A stretch of DNA of 6,706 nt, taken from assembly GCA_031264875.1 (NCBI GenBank), contig JAISDK010000239.1, forward strand, positions 1 to 6,706, read 5' to 3'. Positions within the stretch are counted from its first letter, which is position 1. Each line of letters opens with the position of its first letter. This DNA is from Prevotellaceae bacterium. Its GTDB lineage: Bacteria; Bacteroidota; Bacteroidia; Bacteroidales; UBA932. Shown one piece after another: positions 6,658 through 6,706 of this stretch. The notes under the pieces are model-generated. The model ran no database searches. It had not been told where the DNA came from and saw only the letters and a program-made list of their open reading frames with translations. The translations under genes and the position numbers were made by a program.

Positions 6658-6706
6658 TTTATACTGCGCGCGGGATGGTTTTGTGAGATGAAAACATGGG
6701 CGAACA
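6658..6706. other. Right-edge intergenic sequence, no assignable gene
   Basis: None of the minus-strand frames here reads as the end of a recognisable neighbour such as mraY. Two of the three carry stop codons before murD, and the third (the murD frame) is open to the edge but has no ATG. On the plus strand an ATG at 6688 opens six codons to the edge (Met-Lys-Thr-Trp-Ala-Asn), which could be the start of a divergent gene but is far too short to judge. Confidence 0.3.

Noticed and set aside
6688..6706. Possible start of a divergent plus-strand gene at the right edge
   Set aside because: Only six codons are visible, so coding status cannot be judged; it is mentioned only in the edge annotation.

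Overview
The window is ordinary chromosomal DNA, most likely from a member of the Bacteroidota and probably Bacteroidales-like. Four things point there. One gene encodes a lipoprotein resembling PorW/SprE, a type IX secretion factor confined to that phylum. Two intergenic regions carry exact matches to the Bacteroidota -7 promoter box TAnnTTTG. The leaders before the porW and murD starts are AT-rich and lack a Shine-Dalgarno sequence. The protein sequences also look like that group. This placement is inferred from sequence features and not from a database search.

Layout, left to right: (1) the 3' six-sevenths of an enolase gene (eno, +), running in from the left edge and ended by a strong intrinsic terminator; (2) a 124-base gap holding that terminator and a -7 promoter box; (3) a large TPR lipoprotein gene (porW/sprE-like, +), followed after 24 bases by nth (endonuclease III, +), which overlaps by 20 bases a DUF2461-family gene (+), the three looking like one operon; (4) a convergent murD gene (-), whose stop codon lies three bases from that of the DUF2461 gene; (5) a short upstream region for murD with a TAnnTTTG box embedded in a perfect 15-base palindrome, then about 50 bases up to the right edge with no assignable gene.

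The genes do not form one pathway. Enolase serves glycolysis. The PorW-like lipoprotein is inferred to help assemble the type IX secretion machinery in the periplasm. Nth repairs oxidised pyrimidines, and the DUF2461 protein has no known function but is translationally linked to nth. MurD makes a cytoplasmic peptidoglycan precursor. All four complete genes have intact family hallmarks, and I see no mobile elements, RNA genes, CRISPR arrays or pseudogenes. The points most worth a second look are the type IX component sitting apart from other such genes, murD sitting alone with its own promoter and palindrome instead of in a visible cell-wall cluster, and the very tight convergent junction. I did not find a convincing new biological system here.
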